From assembly GCA_963708425.1 (NCBI GenBank), contig OY970206.1:3286001-3350000 (forward strand): 64,000 bases of DNA. The letters are read 5' to 3'. A program made the position numbers and the translations under genes. Origin of the DNA: JACMNW01 sp963708425 (GTDB lineage Bacteria > Pseudomonadota > Alphaproteobacteria > Rhodobacterales > Rhodobacteraceae). Within the stretch, counting starts at the first letter, position 1; each line of letters starts with the position of its first letter. Shown in pieces: positions 9,224 to 18,340 of this stretch. The notes beneath the pieces were generated by a model. It was not told where the DNA came from, did not search any database, and saw nothing but the letters and a program-made list of their open reading frames with translations.

Positions 9224-10927
9224 TCACTTCACGCGGAACCAGTCTGCTACGTTCCACAGCTCGCTATCCCACGCGTTGATCTTGACGCCACCCAGAGCGT
9301 TGGAATGGGCCGAAAGCGTGCCACGGTGCACCAGCGGGATGATAGTCATGCTGTCTTTCGTCAGCATATCATTCATCTTTTTGGCAAGCTCGGCGCGCTT
9401 TGCTTCGTCGCGTGTGCTGCTAAGTTCAATAACCATAGCGTCATATGCCGGGTCGCAGAAGCGGTTGATGTTTTGGCCTTGCCATTGCGTTTCAGGCTTG
9501 GGTGCCTTGTCGCAGGCATATTGTGCCAAATAGGTTTCCGGATCGGTGCCGTTAAAGTTGTTGGCATACATTTCCACGTCGGCGTAGAACTTTTCGAACG
9601 TATCGGGCGATCCGGCGTCGCCGCCAAAGAACACGCCTGGGTCAATCGCTTTCAGTTCAACTTCAACGCCAAGTTCAGTCCACCAATCCTTGATCAGCGC
9701 CTGGAAATCCTGACGGATCGGGTTGACGGTGGTTTGATACAGGATCGTAAGCTTTTTGCCGTCCTTTTCGCGGATTCCGTCAGCATCGCTATCCATCCAG
9801 CCTGCGGTTTCCAGCAGGGCTTTGGCGCCATCCATATCCTGCGCGATGCAGCCGGTATTGTTGGACGTGTAAAGGGCAGGTGCGGGCACCAGATTGCACG
9901 TAGCGGCTCCGCCAGCGCCGTATCCGACCTCAACCAGAATTTGGCGGTCAATCGCCATCGACAGTGCCTTGCGCACATTCATGTCCGACAGAACCGGGTG
10001 CGGATGGGCGGCAGTGGACCGCACTCCTTCGGCCAGATCAGCAGAGGGGTCAGTCATGTTGATCTCGATCCGCTCGACAAGGCTGCCAAATGCCACAACA
10101 AATTGGCCTTTGCCATCGACGTTCATCGCGGCTTGGCTATCGGGCGGGATCTGGGTGTTCCAAGCGTAGTCAAATTCGCCGGTTTGCATCACAGCGCGGG
10201 CCGACCCTTCGGCATCACCACCGCCCTTAATTGTGGCTGTGGCAAACGCGGGCTTTGCCGGATCGCGGTATTCCGGGTTGGCTTCCATCGACACGGTGTC
10301 ATTGACGGTGAATGCGGTCAGGCGGAATGGGCCAGTGCCGATTGGGCCGAAGTTCTGATCCGTGCAGGTTGGCGCAGCCGCACCCAAGCAGGCCGCAAAC
10401 TGAGCCTTTTGCAAAACCGGCGATTGGTTGCCAGCAAAGGCCGCAAACGGGTTTGGTTTGGCCGCCGCAAAGGTGATCTTCACGGTTGCAGCATCAACCG
10501 CTTCAACCGACGAAATTCCGTCAAACTTGGTCAACTGCGCGCAGCCGCCCTCTGGATGGGTGCAATATTGATAGGTGAACACCACGTCATCTGCGGTAAC
10601 CGGGGTGCCGTCTGACCATTTCAGGTCGGGCAACAGTTTGTAGGTTATGGTTGTCAGGTCCTCGGAAATTCCGCCATTGGCGACAGTCGGAATTTCGGTG
10701 ACTAATCTGGCCATCAGCGCGCCAGTGTCGTCAAAGCCCACAAGTGGTTCTATGATCATCGAGGCTGCCAGAAGATCCTTGGTGCCGTCACTTAGATAGG
10801 GGTTCATGATCGAGACGGCTTGCGGGAAGGTAAGCTTTACCTCGCCATCGGCGCCGCGCTCGGCGAAGGCGGTCGGTGCAAACGCAAACGTTGCAACGGC
10901 CCCCAATAGGGCTGTTTTAAATCTCAT
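9224..10927 (-). CDS. Peptide ABC transporter periplasmic substrate-binding protein
   Basis: Family 5 (DppA/OppA-type) extracellular solute-binding protein of 567 residues with a clear signal peptide (MRFKTALLGAVATFAFAPTAFA, cleavage after AFA). The mature part shows the expected features: DLKWSDGTPVTADDVVFTYQ near the N-terminal lobe, MAIDRQILVEVGYG in the middle and the AYDAMVIELS..RDEAKRAELAKKMNDML segment near the end. Several extra cysteines suggest disulphides. Start is firm: AAGGAG sits 7 bases upstream and the ATG overlaps the stop of the preceding ATPase (TAATG). It delivers peptides to the permeases downstream; exact ligand not predictable. Confidence 0.94.
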   Translation of the reverse strand: MRFKTALLGAVATFAFAPTAFAERGADGEVKLTFPQAVSIMNPYLSDGTKDLLAASMIIEPLVGFDDTGALMARLVTEIPTVANGGISEDLTTITYKLLPDLKWSDGTPVTADDVVFTYQYCTHPEGGCAQLTKFDGISSVEAVDAATVKITFAAAKPNPFAAFAGNQSPVLQKAQFAACLGAAAPTCTDQNFGPIGTGPFRLTAFTVNDTVSMEANPEYRDPAKPAFATATIKGGGDAEGSARAVMQTGEFDYAWNTQIPPDSQAAMNVDGKGQFVVAFGSLVERIEINMTDPSADLAEGVRSTAAHPHPVLSDMNVRKALSMAIDRQILVEVGYGAGGAATCNLVPAPALYTSNNTGCIAQDMDGAKALLETAGWMDSDADGIREKDGKKLTILYQTTVNPIRQDFQALIKDWWTELGVEVELKAIDPGVFFGGDAGSPDTFEKFYADVEMYANNFNGTDPETYLAQYACDKAPKPETQWQGQNINRFCDPAYDAMVIELSSTRDEAKRAELAKKMNDMLTKDSMTIIPLVHRGTLSAHSNALGGVKINAWDSELWNVADWFRVK

Positions 10928-11997
10928 TAGGTCACTCCTTGTTGATTGTGCTCTTTGGCCTCGGCGCCGCCGGTTTTTCCGGCTGTCGTTGTTATGGCGG
11001 GGATCAGGTGGCAGGCGACTTGTCGCCCCGGAGCCACGTTGACCAGTTCTGGCTCGTCGCTAAGGCAGCGATCAAAGACCCTTGGGCAGCGGGTGGAAAA
11101 ATTGCAGCCCTTGGGTGGATTGGCGGGCGAGGGCATGTCGCCCTTCAGGATGATGCGCTTGCGGTTGCGGGCGCGAACCGGATCAGGCTCGTTAACCGCC
11201 GAAAGCAGCGCCTGCGCGTAAGGATGCAGCGGATTTGAATACAGCGCATCGCGCGGCGATAGCTCGACGATCTTGCCCAGATACATCACGGCAACCCGGT
11301 CTGCGATGTGGCGCACCATGGACAGATCATGGCTGATGAACAGGTAGGTCAGGCCGAATTTGGTTTGCAGGTCTTCCAGCAGGTTGACCACCTGCGCCTG
11401 GATCGACACATCCAGCGCTGCAATCGGCTCGTCACAAACGATGAATTTCGGGTTCAGGGCAAGTGCACGGGCAATGCCGATGCGTTGGCGCTGCCCACCC
11501 GAAAATTCATGCGGGAAACGGTTGGCAAAGCGGCGGTTCAACCCGACAGCATCCATCAGTTCGTAGATGCGGGCCAGCTTTTCGTCGACGGTTAGCTTGG
11601 TATGTTCATCCAGCGGTTCGCCAATAATTGCGGCGAGGGTCATGCGCGGGTTCAGGCTGGCTTGCGGGTCTTGAAACACCATCTGCATCTTGGGGCGGGC
11701 ATTGCGCAGGGCAGTCGGGTCAAGGCTTGCCACATCAACGCCGTCGATGACGACAGAGCCTGCCGTTACTTCATACAGCCGCAGAATCGTGCGCCCAACA
11801 GTGGATTTACCGCAGCCGCTTTCACCGACAAGGCCAAGTGTTTCGCCTTCGATGATGTCAAAGCTTACATCATCTACCGCTTTCACATCGCCAGTGTGGC
11901 GGCGCAGGATGCCAGTATAAATGGGGAAGTATTTCTTCAGGTTACGCACGGAAACCAATGTTTTTGGAACGCCTGCGATGGTGCCATTGTCACGCAT
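10927..11997 (-). CDS. Peptide ABC transporter ATP-binding protein, OppF/DppF type
   Basis: One of the two ATPases of the importer, 356 residues. Walker A is GESGCGKST, the signature is FSGGQRQRIGIARAL, and Walker B is FIVCDEPIAALD. The C-terminal oligopeptide-transporter domain holds a cysteine-containing stretch (CNFSTRCPRVFDRC) like those that bind an iron-sulfur cluster in Dpp/Opp ATPases. The start MRDNGTIAG is chosen because it overlaps the OppD-type gene by 8 bases; a longer frame upstream would run deep into that gene. Confidence 0.93.
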   Translation of the reverse strand: MRDNGTIAGVPKTLVSVRNLKKYFPIYTGILRRHTGDVKAVDDVSFDIIEGETLGLVGESGCGKSTVGRTILRLYEVTAGSVVIDGVDVASLDPTALRNARPKMQMVFQDPQASLNPRMTLAAIIGEPLDEHTKLTVDEKLARIYELMDAVGLNRRFANRFPHEFSGGQRQRIGIARALALNPKFIVCDEPIAALDVSIQAQVVNLLEDLQTKFGLTYLFISHDLSMVRHIADRVAVMYLGKIVELSPRDALYSNPLHPYAQALLSAVNEPDPVRARNRKRIILKGDMPSPANPPKGCNFSTRCPRVFDRCLSDEPELVNVAPGRQVACHLIPAITTTAGKTGGAEAKEHNQQGVT

Positions 11998-13000
11998 GAA
12001 CCGCCTCCGGTTCCCAGTGGCAGGCGACGTCATGGCCGTAGCCGACAGACCCTTCGCCGACCACACGGCGGACTGGATTTTCGCTATGACAACGGTCGAA
12101 CACATGTATGCAGCGTCCGCGGAACGCGCAGGCAGTTGGTGTTTCGGTCATGATCGGTGGTTGGCCTTCGATCACCTCAAGCCGTGCCTGACGGGTGCCG
12201 CTGATGGCGGGAATGGTGCGGAGAAGGGCGCGAGTATAGGGATGGCGCGGATTGGCGAACAGCTCGGCCACCGGCGCCTGTTCCACCACTTGCCCGCCAT
12301 ACATCACCATGACGCGGTCGGCGATACCAGCGATCACGCCCAGATCATGGGTGATCCAGACAATCGCCATGCCAAGTTTGCTGCGTAATTCCTTGATCAG
12401 TTCCAGAATTTGCGCCTGAATGGTCACGTCCAGCGCGGTGGTCGGTTCATCCGCAATCAGCACATCGGGGTTGCAGGCAAGGGCGATGGCAATCATCACC
12501 CGTTGCCGCATGCCGCCCGAAAACTGGTGCGGATAATCGCGCAGCCGTTTGCGCGCATCCGGAATGCCGACGGTATCCAGCAGTTCCGCAGCGCGGGTTT
12601 CGGCTTGGGCCTTCGTCATGCCAAGATGCTTGATCAACGGCTCGCAGATTTGATTGCCGACGGTGAATACGGGGTTCAGGCTGGTCATCGGGTCTTGGAA
12701 GATGAAGCCGATCTTGGCACCGCGCACGGCGCGCAATTCATCTTGGCTAACCTTCAGCAAGTCGCGTCCAGCCAGAAGAACCTGACCTCCGCGCACATCG
12801 GCAGGAGGCGACGGCAGCAGCCCAATCAGCGACATCATCGTAACGGATTTGCCAGAACCGCTTTCACCAACGACGCCCAGAAGCTCGCCCGGCTGTAGAT
12901 GAAAGCTGACCGAATTCACGGCATGAATCTCGCCGCCCCGGGTTCGAAATACCGTCTTGAGGCCCTTGACTTCAAGGACAGGCGCGGCCCCATCGGGCAT
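11990..13000 (-). CDS. Peptide ABC transporter ATP-binding protein, OppD/DppD type
   Basis: First gene of the operon, 336 residues. Walker A is GESGSGKSV, the signature is FSGGMRQRVMIAIAL, Walker B is VLIADEPTTALD, and the C-terminal domain carries the CAFRGRCIHVFDRC cysteine pattern. The ATG at 13000 is preferred over earlier in-frame codons because GGGAG lies 6 bases before it. The full order ATPase-ATPase-binding protein-permease-permease is less common than the A-B-C-D-F order of enteric opp and dpp. The promoter must lie in the ~190-base gap shared with the divergent M20 deacetylase. Confidence 0.92.
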   Translation of the reverse strand: MPDGAAPVLEVKGLKTVFRTRGGEIHAVNSVSFHLQPGELLGVVGESGSGKSVTMMSLIGLLPSPPADVRGGQVLLAGRDLLKVSQDELRAVRGAKIGFIFQDPMTSLNPVFTVGNQICEPLIKHLGMTKAQAETRAAELLDTVGIPDARKRLRDYPHQFSGGMRQRVMIAIALACNPDVLIADEPTTALDVTIQAQILELIKELRSKLGMAIVWITHDLGVIAGIADRVMVMYGGQVVEQAPVAELFANPRHPYTRALLRTIPAISGTRQARLEVIEGQPPIMTETPTACAFRGRCIHVFDRCHSENPVRRVVGEGSVGYGHDVACHWEPEAVHA

Positions 13001-13194
13001 ATGACACTCCCAGGTCATTGGTATGCTTTGTTTTCCGGGTGTCAGGCTTTGCCCGCCCCGGTTGTTCTTGTAACTGTTGATCATTTTTGGTGATCCCGCA
13101 AGGTGGTTGTTGGTGTGACGCAAGGTCAGCCAAGCTGGGGTTGACCCGGCTGGCGGCGCAGGCGACGGTGCGGGCAGATTACAGGGGAATTGGC

Positions 13195-14358
13195 ATGACC
13201 GAAATTTTGGCTCCTCGGGCGATCCTGGATCGGTTGGTGGGCTTTGCGACGGTCAGCCGTGACAGCAATCTTGATCTGGTGGATTGGGTCGAAAGCTATC
13301 TGGCCAGCCACGGCGTCGTGGCGCATCGGCATTGGAACGAAGATCGCACCAAGTCCGCGTTGTTTGCGCATGTAGGGCGATCGGTGCCGGGCGGCGTTGT
13401 GTTGTCGGGCCATACTGATGTGGTGCCGGTTGATGGGCAGGCATGGACCCGTGATCCCTGGAAAGTGGTCGAGGAGGGCGGGCGGCTTTACGGGCGCGGC
13501 ACCTGTGACATGAAGGGTTTCGATGCGCTGGCCATCTGGGCGATGATCGAGGCGCAGCAGCGCGGTGTGATGCGGCCTTTGCAGCTCGCCCTAAGTTATG
13601 ACGAAGAGATCGGCTGCACCGGTGCTCCGCCGATGATTGCGGCGATGGGGCAGGTGTTGCCAAAGGCCGCAAGCGTGGTGGTGGGCGAGCCGTCCATGAT
13701 GCGGATGGTCAATGGCCACAAAGGCGGCGCTGGCTTTCAGGTGCATGTGCGTGGGCACGAGGTGCATTCGTCAATCATGCACACCGGGGTCAATGCTATC
13801 ATGGCTGGGGCGCGGTTGATCGAATGGGCCAACCGGATGAATGCCGAAGGTGCCGGTGCTGTGCCAACGGCGCTTGCGGCGCAGTTTGTGCCGCCTTGGA
13901 CGACCGTGCATGTCGGCGTAATTTCGGGTGGCACTGCCGAGAATATTACGGCGAAGGATTGTCACTTCGGTTTGGGGTTTCGCGTGGTGCCGGGCGAAGA
14001 CCCGGAGGCTTGGGTGACGCGGTTTCTGGCGCAGGTTGCCGCGTTGGACGCCGAGATCAAAGGTGTTCATCCCGATGCCGGCATCGACGTTGATCGATAC
14101 TTTGACGTGCCGCTGCTGCGCCCCGAAACGGCTGGCAGTGCCGAGGCGTTGGTGCGCCGCCTGACTGGGGACAATGGAACATCGGTGGTCAGCTACGGCA
14201 CCGAGGCGGGGCAGTTTCAGGCGGCGGGCTATTCGGTTGTGGTCTGCGGCCCCGGCGATATCGCGCAGGCACATCAGCCCGATGAATACCTTGAGGTGGC
14301 ACAATTCGAGGCAGGCCACGCCTTTATGCAGCGCCTGATCGGGGATTTGCAGGCGTGA
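13195..14358 (+). CDS. Acetylornithine deacetylase-like M20 peptidase
   Basis: M20 metallopeptidase of 387 residues closest to ArgE, which removes an acetyl group from N-acetylornithine. Metal ligands are visible in order: SGHTDVVPVDG near residue 72, GRGTCDMKGF near 100, the catalytic YDEEIGC near 135, and a late AHQPDEYLEVAQFEAG. The start is the ATG with AGGGGAA 6 bases upstream. Many Rhodobacterales make arginine through bifunctional ArgJ, so this may instead deacylate amino acids or dipeptides; its position next to a peptide importer and before an amino-acid oxidoreductase supports a catabolic job. Confidence 0.8.
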   Translation: MTEILAPRAILDRLVGFATVSRDSNLDLVDWVESYLASHGVVAHRHWNEDRTKSALFAHVGRSVPGGVVLSGHTDVVPVDGQAWTRDPWKVVEEGGRLYGRGTCDMKGFDALAIWAMIEAQQRGVMRPLQLALSYDEEIGCTGAPPMIAAMGQVLPKAASVVVGEPSMMRMVNGHKGGAGFQVHVRGHEVHSSIMHTGVNAIMAGARLIEWANRMNAEGAGAVPTALAAQFVPPWTTVHVGVISGGTAENITAKDCHFGLGFRVVPGEDPEAWVTRFLAQVAALDAEIKGVHPDAGIDVDRYFDVPLLRPETAGSAEALVRRLTGDNGTSVVSYGTEAGQFQAAGYSVVVCGPGDIAQAHQPDEYLEVAQFEAGHAFMQRLIGDLQA

Positions 14359-15689
14359 TGGCATTTCCGATATCGGCTGCGTCGCCCATACAATTTCCCG
14401 GCCCAGCCCCTACGGCTTGCGATGTGGTTATCATTGGCGGCGGCGTGATTGGCGTCATGACGGCATGGTTTCTGGCGGAACGCGGCTTGCGAGTAACCTT
14501 GTGCGAAAAGGGCCGCATTGCGGGCGAACAAAGCAGCCGCAACTGGGGTTGGGTGCGCCAACAGGGTCGCGATCCGGCGGAACTGCCGATCATGATCGAG
14601 GCGATGCGGATTTGGCAAAGCCTCGCCGAAGAGTTTGGCGGCCCTTTGGGGTTTCGTCAGGACGGTGCTTTGTATCTGGCCAAAACCGAAGCCGAGATGG
14701 CCGGTTTTGCAGCATGGTTGCCCCATGCGCAGGCGCATGGGCTGGATACCACACTGCTAACGCGGGCGCAGGTGGTATCACGACTGAAAGGGGCTGCGGA
14801 CTTGTGGTGTGGTGGGTTGATTACCCCATCAGACGGGCGGGCGGAGCCTTGGGTTGCGGTGCCGTTGTTGGCAACGGGTGCGGTGCGGCGTGGCGCGGTC
14901 ATTGTCGAAAACTGCGCCGTGCGGGCGCTAGATTTGGCCGGGGGCCGCATTGCCGGGGTGATCACCGAGGCGGGGCGTATCGCCTGCCATCAGGTGGTAT
15001 TGGCGGGCGGCGCGTGGTCACGGCTATTCGCACAGGCGCATGGGGTGACGTTTCCGCAACTTTCGGTGCTGGAATCCGTTGCCGCGACGGAACCGATGCC
15101 GGAAGTGTTTTCGGTCAATGCTTCCGACAAGGACATTGGTTTTCGCAGGAATGCCGAAGGTGGCTATACCATCGCGCCAAGGAGTGACCATGTTTTCTAC
15201 ATCGGTCCTGATGCCTTTGCGTCGTTCAGCACGTTTCTGCCAACTCTGCTCGGTAATTTAAGTTCCGTTCATCTTCGCGCCGCCGCCCCGGCGGGTTTCC
15301 CGGATGCCTGGGGCACCAAACGGCGCTGGGCGGTGGACGAGGTTTCACCGTTTGAGGTGACACGTGTCTTGAACCCCGCACCGAACATGAAAATGATCAA
15401 CAAAGCGTTGGCCAAGTTCACTCGTGCTTTTCCCGCACTTGGGCCGCCAAAGCTGCGCTCGGTCTGGGGCGGCATGATCGACAGCATGCCGGACCTGGTG
15501 CCGGTGATCGACCGTGCCGCCGCCATTCCCGGTCTGGTCATTGCCACGGGGATGAGCGGGCACGGCTTTGGCATTGGCCCGGCATTTGGCCGCGTGGTGG
15601 CCGATCTGGTGGTGGGCAATGACCCCGGTCATAATCTGTCGCGGTTCCGCCTGTCGCGATTTAGCGATGGAACAAAAATCGCACCGTGA
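14358..15689 (+). CDS. DadA-like FAD-dependent amino-acid oxidoreductase
   Basis: Glycine oxidase/D-amino-acid dehydrogenase-type flavoprotein (DAO fold), 443 residues. The FAD dinucleotide-binding segment DVVIIGGGVIGVMTAWFLAE is near residues 17-36, followed by EQSSRNWGWVRQQGRDPAELP, which marks a subfamily common in roseobacters beside peptide or amino-acid transporters. The C-terminal GMSGHGFGIGPAFGRVVADLV closes the FAD site. The ATG overlaps the stop of the M20 gene (TGATG), so the two are coupled. Likely deaminates an amino acid released by the upstream hydrolase; the substrate is not known. Confidence 0.85.
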   Translation: MAFPISAASPIQFPGPAPTACDVVIIGGGVIGVMTAWFLAERGLRVTLCEKGRIAGEQSSRNWGWVRQQGRDPAELPIMIEAMRIWQSLAEEFGGPLGFRQDGALYLAKTEAEMAGFAAWLPHAQAHGLDTTLLTRAQVVSRLKGAADLWCGGLITPSDGRAEPWVAVPLLATGAVRRGAVIVENCAVRALDLAGGRIAGVITEAGRIACHQVVLAGGAWSRLFAQAHGVTFPQLSVLESVAATEPMPEVFSVNASDKDIGFRRNAEGGYTIAPRSDHVFYIGPDAFASFSTFLPTLLGNLSSVHLRAAAPAGFPDAWGTKRRWAVDEVSPFEVTRVLNPAPNMKMINKALAKFTRAFPALGPPKLRSVWGGMIDSMPDLVPVIDRAAAIPGLVIATGMSGHGFGIGPAFGRVVADLVVGNDPGHNLSRFRLSRFSDGTKIAP

Positions 15690-15759
15690 CCATTGTTTTA
15701 GCTGGCTTTACCCAGGCGGTTTATCGAGGTAGGAAGCCCGCTTTGCACATGAGGGCGCG

Positions 15760-17019
15760 ATGATGTCTGCACAATCTTGCGGGATAGATTTTGGCACCTC
15801 GAATTCCACAATCGCCATTGCAGATGCTACTGGCGCACGGCTGATAGCGCTTGAAGACGGCGCTTACATCCTGCCGTCAGCAGTGTTCTGGGAAAGCGAT
15901 GGTGCCGCCCCCGAATTTGGTCGCGCCGCCATCGCAGCTTACGTGCGCGGCGATGATGGCCGCCTGATGCGCGGGCTGAAAAGCACGCTTGGCTCATCGC
16001 TGATCGGCGAGAAGACGCGGGTTGGCAATCGGGCGGTTAGTTTCAAAGATGTGCTGGGCCGGTTCATCGGCCACATGAAGGCGCAACTCGATGCGCAAAC
16101 GGGTGGCACCATCCGATCTGTTGTGCTGGGCCGCCCGGTGCATTTCGTCGATGATGACGCGGCGGGCGATGCGGCTGCCCAAGCGGTGCTGGAGGAAATT
16201 GCCCGCACGCAGGGCTTCCGGCAGATCGCGTTTCAATATGAACCGATTGCCGCCGCCTTGCAGTACGAGGCGGGGATCAGCTGCGAAGAACTAGTGCTGA
16301 TCGTCGATATCGGCGGCGGTACATCGGATTTTTCCATCGTGCGGGTCTCACCGGACCGTGCCAAACAGGCGGACCGACAGGCCGATATTCTGGCCAATGA
16401 CGGCATCAGAGTTGGCGGCACCGACTTCGACCGGCTTCTAAGCCTGTCGGATGTCATGCCGCATCTGGGCTTTCTGTCGCCAACCGGTGGCGGCAAAGGC
16501 CTGATGCCACGGCATTACTTCCTTGATCTGGCGACTTGGCACCGCATCAACGTGCTGTACACAGGTCGCACGCTGGCCGACTTGAAAGCGCTGCTGCATC
16601 AGGCCGATCGCCCCGAACTGATCGAGCGGTTGATCAAGGTGATCACCCAGCGCTCCGGCCATTCGCTGGCGATGGCAACCGAAGCCGCGAAGATAACACT
16701 GGCTGAGGCCGAGGTTGCGCGCATTGCCTTATCCGGATTTACTGGCGGCCCAAACCCGCTAGCCACTCGCGCCCGGTTTGACGAGGCGGTTGCCGCGCCG
16801 GTGGCTCGCGTTGCCGCCACGCTGAAAAATCTGCTGGCGCAGGCTGGCTTGCAGCCAACAGACATCGGCACCGTCTTTATGACTGGCGGCTCCAGCGGCC
16901 TGCCGATCCTGCGCCGATGTGTGGCCGACGTGCTACCCAACGTGCCGATAGAAACCGGCGATATGCTGGGGTCAGTCGGCACCGGGCTGGCGTTGGAGGC
17001 GATGCGGCGGTTTGGCTGA
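15760..17019 (+). CDS. Hsp70-family protein, YegD type
   Basis: A 419-residue actin/Hsp70 ATPase resembling E. coli YegD. The phosphate-1 motif is GIDFGTSNSTIAIAD at the N-terminus, phosphate-2 is LVLIVDIGGGTSDFSIV near residue 180, and the adenosine motif is VFMTGGSSGLPILRRC near 375. It ends soon after the ATPase domain, so the peptide-binding domain of DnaK is missing; that is normal for YegD. Role in the cell is unclear. Two adjacent ATG codons could start it. Confidence 0.88.
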   Translation: MMSAQSCGIDFGTSNSTIAIADATGARLIALEDGAYILPSAVFWESDGAAPEFGRAAIAAYVRGDDGRLMRGLKSTLGSSLIGEKTRVGNRAVSFKDVLGRFIGHMKAQLDAQTGGTIRSVVLGRPVHFVDDDAAGDAAAQAVLEEIARTQGFRQIAFQYEPIAAALQYEAGISCEELVLIVDIGGGTSDFSIVRVSPDRAKQADRQADILANDGIRVGGTDFDRLLSLSDVMPHLGFLSPTGGGKGLMPRHYFLDLATWHRINVLYTGRTLADLKALLHQADRPELIERLIKVITQRSGHSLAMATEAAKITLAEAEVARIALSGFTGGPNPLATRARFDEAVAAPVARVAATLKNLLAQAGLQPTDIGTVFMTGGSSGLPILRRCVADVLPNVPIETGDMLGSVGTGLALEAMRRFG

Positions 17020-17078
17020 GGCTTGCACAACAGCGGCGATGGGTTCAGGCTACCCGCAAATCCACTAGGAGCCACGTC

Positions 17079-18245
17079 ATGCCCGTCAAAAATCGCTTTG
17101 CTGACCTCTTGCCCGAAATCACCGCCTGGCGGCGGGATTTCCACGCGCATCCTGAACTGCTGTTTGACGTGCAGCGTACGGCGGGCAAGGTGGCTGATCT
17201 GCTGCGGTCTTTCGGCTGTGACGAGGTGGTAACGGGCGTCGGTCGCACTGGGGTTGTCGGCGTGATCCATGGCAAGACCAATACCGCTGGCCGCGTCGTG
17301 GGCCTGCGGGCCGATATGGACGCGCTGCCGATCCATGAGGCGACGGGGGTGGACTATGCCTCGAAAACCTCTGGCAAGATGCATGCTTGCGGACACGATG
17401 GACATACGGCGATGCTGCTGGGCGCGGCGAAATACTTGGCTGAGACACGGAATTTCGATGGCAAGGTTGTGCTGATTTTCCAGCCAGCGGAGGAAGGCGG
17501 CGGCGGCGGGCGGGAAATGGTGCAAGACGGCATGATTGACCGATGGGGCATTCAGGAAGTGTACGGGATGCACAATATGCCCGGCATTCCGGTTGGCCAT
17601 TTTGCCATTCGACCCGGTGCGATGATGGCGGCGGCAGATCAGTTTGACATTGTGGTGACCGGCAAGGGCGGCCATGCGGCGAAGCCACATGAATGCATCG
17701 ACACGACTGTCGTGGCAGCGCATATCATCGTGGCACTGCAAACCATCGCCTCGCGTGGGGTCGATCCGTTGAAGCAGGTGGTGGTGTCGGTCTGCACGGT
17801 GGCGACGGATAGCACAGCGCATAACGTCATCCCGCAGGTGGTGAAAATGCGCGGCACGGCGCGGACGATGGACCCCGGCGTGCAGGATTTTGTCGAGCGG
17901 CGGATTGCGGAAATTGCCAGTGGAACGGCGGCTGCGTTGGGCGCTTTGGCGGAAGTGACCTATCAACGCGGCTATCCGGCCACGGTGAACACCGAGGAGA
18001 ATACCACTTTTGCTGCCGATGTGGCGCGCAGCATTTCTGGCCAAGTAGATACCAACACTCCGCCCGTGATGGGGGCGGAAGATTTCAGCTACATGCTGAA
18101 CGAACGTCCGGGAGCCTACATTTTCCTTGGCAATGGCGACACGGCGATGGTGCATCATCCGGCCTATAATTTCGATGACAGCGCCATTCCGTTCGGGTCC
18201 AGCTGGTATGCCGGCATGGCCGAAGCACGGATGCCAGCGGCCTAA
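17079..18245 (+). CDS. M20 amidohydrolase (hippurate hydrolase/N-acyl amino acid type)
   Basis: Metal-dependent amidohydrolase of 388 residues in the M20D group (HipO/AbgA/IAA-amino acid hydrolase). Visible motifs are RRDFHAHPELLFD, GLRADMDALPI, the metal-binding MHACGHDGHTAMLLGAAKYL near residue 100, QPAEEGGGGGREM, the dimerisation-lid GKGGHAAKPHECIDT, and PPVMGAEDFSYML near the end. It hydrolyses N-acylated amino acids or small amidated substrates in the cytoplasm. The ATG has AGGAG 7 bases upstream. Together with the M20 deacetylase and importer it suggests uptake and trimming of modified peptides. Confidence 0.9.
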   Translation: MPVKNRFADLLPEITAWRRDFHAHPELLFDVQRTAGKVADLLRSFGCDEVVTGVGRTGVVGVIHGKTNTAGRVVGLRADMDALPIHEATGVDYASKTSGKMHACGHDGHTAMLLGAAKYLAETRNFDGKVVLIFQPAEEGGGGGREMVQDGMIDRWGIQEVYGMHNMPGIPVGHFAIRPGAMMAAADQFDIVVTGKGGHAAKPHECIDTTVVAAHIIVALQTIASRGVDPLKQVVVSVCTVATDSTAHNVIPQVVKMRGTARTMDPGVQDFVERRIAEIASGTAAALGALAEVTYQRGYPATVNTEENTTFAADVARSISGQVDTNTPPVMGAEDFSYMLNERPGAYIFLGNGDTAMVHHPAYNFDDSAIPFGSSWYAGMAEARMPAA

Positions 18246-18340
18246 GGCCACAAACTATTCGGGCTTGGCGGCCCAGATCGCTGGTTACACATAGTTAAAG
18301 CACTGCTACCTTGGCCCCAAACCTTGGGAGGGGTGGTGCC

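Noticed and set aside
9074..10615. 513-codon open frame on the plus strand
   Set aside because: It lies wholly antisense to the peptide-binding protein, has no family features and arises from GC-rich codon bias.
16599..18251. 550-codon open frame on the minus strand
   Set aside because: It spans the complement of two real genes (YegD-type Hsp70 and M20 amidohydrolase) and is His/Arg-rich nonsense.
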